From: an uncultured Pseudomonadota bacterium | Lineage (GTDB): Bacteria; Pseudomonadota; Gammaproteobacteria; Burkholderiales; Usitatibacteraceae | Assembly: GCA_937898635.1 (NCBI GenBank) | Contig: CALEJW010000136.1 | Coordinates: 1 to 5,492 of the forward strand | Direction: 5' to 3' | Length of the DNA: 5,492 bases | In this document: positions 4,687-5,492 of the stretch, piece after piece | Layout of the letters: each line of letters begins with the position of its first letter | How positions within the stretch are numbered: position 1 is the first letter of the stretch | Program-made: the position numbers and the translations under genes | The notes under the pieces: generated by a model | What the model saw: the letters and a program-made list of their open reading frames with translations, nothing else | The model's database searches: none | Told to the model about the DNA's origin: nothing

Positions 4687-5492
4687 TTGCCTCTCTCCGC
4701 TTCCCGAAGACTCGAGCCACGCCCGCCGCCGCCGCGGGGGAAACGCAACGCCCACCGGTCGGTCGAGCGGCCCTCGCTCCTGCAGTTCGTCGTCCTGTCG
4801 TTCCTGCTGCATGCACTCGTCATCCTGAGCCTCGGCACGCCCACCGGCGGATCCCCCGACGGGCGCGCGACCTGGGGATCGCTCGACGTCACGATCCGCG
4901 GGCCCCTGCTCGATTCGGGCGTCGGCCTCAAGCTCGACCGCAGCCCCGAGCTGCGCCTGCCGGGCCGCGAGGCGCGGGAATCGCGCGAGCGCGAGCCGGC
5001 CGCGCCACCCGCGCCCGCGCCGCCGCCCACGCCACCGCAGCCGCAACCCGACCTCGAGGCCGGCAAGGTCGCCGACATCGCGCTTCCCGCGCCGCTCGCG
5101 CCCCTCGCCCCGCTCACGCCCGCGAAGGCCGACCTCGCGCCCGCGCCGCGCGTCGAGCCCGTGAAGGCCGACGTGCCGGTGATCACGGTTCCCGCCATCG
5201 ACTGGACGCCGCAGGCGACCGCCCAGCCCGCCCTCGCGCCGGCCGCGGAGATCGCGCCCCCGCGGCCCCTGCCCACGATCCCGGCGCCGGCGCTCGAGGA
5301 GCGTGGCGCGCCCGCGGTGGCGCCCCGCTTCGTGGCTCCCGTCGAACTCGCCCCGGTTCAAGCACCCCTACCTGCGATCCCGGCGCCCGCGCTGAGGGAG
5401 AGCGGGCTGCCCGCCCTCACGCCGAGCTTCGCGCCGCCGGTCGAGATCGCCGCGCCCCCGCCGCCGCTCGAGATTCCCACGATCAGCGCGCC
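4687..5492 (+). CDS. TonB-like energy-transducing membrane protein, Pro-rich, 3' end outside the window (partial)
   Basis: Open frame with no stop from 4630 to the window end, giving 268 whole codons from the proposed TTG at 4687. That TTG is the only conventional start in frame before the membrane segment, and it lacks a ribosome site, so the start is uncertain. A basic, Pro-rich cytoplasmic tail (1-30) precedes one membrane helix (31-50). The helix carries S38-X3-H42-X6-L49-X3-T53, closely matching the S-H-L-S pattern by which TonB couples to ExbB/ExbD. Outside the membrane lies a mixed region (51-92, including WGSLDVTIRG), a charged linker rich in Arg/Glu, then a long Pro/Ala/Glu region with 33-residue repeats (193-258). 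This architecture suits a TonB-type protein that spans the periplasm to drive outer-membrane receptors. The C-terminal receptor-binding domain would lie beyond the window, so a TolA-like or other anchored Pro-rich protein is not excluded. It is probably a unit separate from the sugar-acid genes. Confidence 0.7.
   Translation, partial: MPLSASRRLEPRPPPPRGKRNAHRSVERPSLLQFVVLSFLLHALVILSLGTPTGGSPDGRATWGSLDVTIRGPLLDSGVGLKLDRSPELRLPGREARESREREPAAPPAPAPPPTPPQPQPDLEAGKVADIALPAPLAPLAPLTPAKADLAPAPRVEPVKADVPVITVPAIDWTPQATAQPALAPAAEIAPPRPLPTIPAPALEERGAPAVAPRFVAPVELAPVQAPLPAIPAPALRESGLPALTPSFAPPVEIAAPPPPLEIPTISA
5263..5492 (+). repeat. 99-bp tandem repeats (33 residues) within the TonB-like gene
   Basis: Unit 1 (5263-5361) and unit 2 (5362-5460) encode clearly related 33-residue segments with the shared pattern PLPxIPAPALxExGxPAxxP followed by F and PVE(L/I)A. 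A third unit begins at 5461 (PPLEIPTISA) and runs off the window. A degenerate earlier unit ending AAEIAPP can be traced at about 5164-5262. The repeats differ at many third positions and several residues, so they are old rather than a recent duplication. They probably make an extended Pro-rich periplasmic spacer. Confidence 0.75.

Noticed and set aside
4643..4828. Small 61-codon plus-strand ORF beginning at the ATG at 4643
   Set aside because: No ribosome site, and Ser/Arg/Cys-rich nonsense composition. The overlapping frame encodes a convincing membrane helix with a TonB motif.
2850..5276. 808-codon open frame on the minus strand opposite the dehydratase and TonB-like genes
   Set aside because: It is a GC-bias shadow. 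Its translation is Arg/Gly/Ala/His-rich low-complexity with no family features, and it spans two real genes and their spacer.

Overview
The window is uniformly GC-rich, with strong G/C bias at third codon positions, and carries the family content of a Gram-negative proteobacterium. A TonB-type protein implies an outer membrane. The style of the sugar-acid enzymes and of the long Pro-rich TonB-like protein most resembles Betaproteobacteria (Burkholderiales or relatives). That placement is inference from protein style, not from a marker gene.

Layout. Positions 4-2734 hold four tightly packed genes on the minus strand. In transcription order they are a DapA/NAL-superfamily lyase (2734 to 1793), an RraA-like aldolase-type protein (1793 to 1092), a CidA/LrgA-family membrane protein (1085 to 732) and a CidB/LrgB-family membrane protein (735 to 4). 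Junctions are a 1-base overlap, a 6-base gap and a 4-base overlap, so this is almost certainly one operon. It may continue beyond position 1. A 97-base intergenic region (2735-2831) separates it from a divergent plus-strand gene (2832-4565) for an IlvD/Edd-family sugar-acid dehydratase with all Fe-S and metal ligands in place. After a 121-base spacer with two hairpins and a weak promoter candidate comes a plus-strand gene that runs off the window (4687 to 5492 and beyond). It encodes a TonB-like inner-membrane protein with a TonB-type S/H/L membrane motif and a Pro-rich periplasmic region containing 33-residue tandem repeats.

How the genes may work together. The dehydratase would convert an aldonic (sugar) acid to a 2-keto-3-deoxy acid. 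The DapA-like Schiff-base enzyme and/or the RraA-like metal-dependent enzyme would then cleave or further process this keto acid, giving pyruvate and a small hydroxy-aldehyde or hydroxy-acid. LrgA/LrgB-type proteins are known in several organisms as carriers of pyruvate, glycolate or glycerate, so here they may move the substrate or a product across the inner membrane rather than acting in autolysis. The substrate cannot be named from sequence alone. The TonB-like gene appears to be a separate transcription unit.

The most interesting points are LrgAB embedded in a sugar-acid operon, a DapA-like enzyme that keeps its Schiff-base lysine but lacks the usual Thr/Tyr proton relay, and the tandem-repeat TonB-like protein with no in-frame ATG. 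No RNA genes, insertion sequences or CRISPR arrays were seen.
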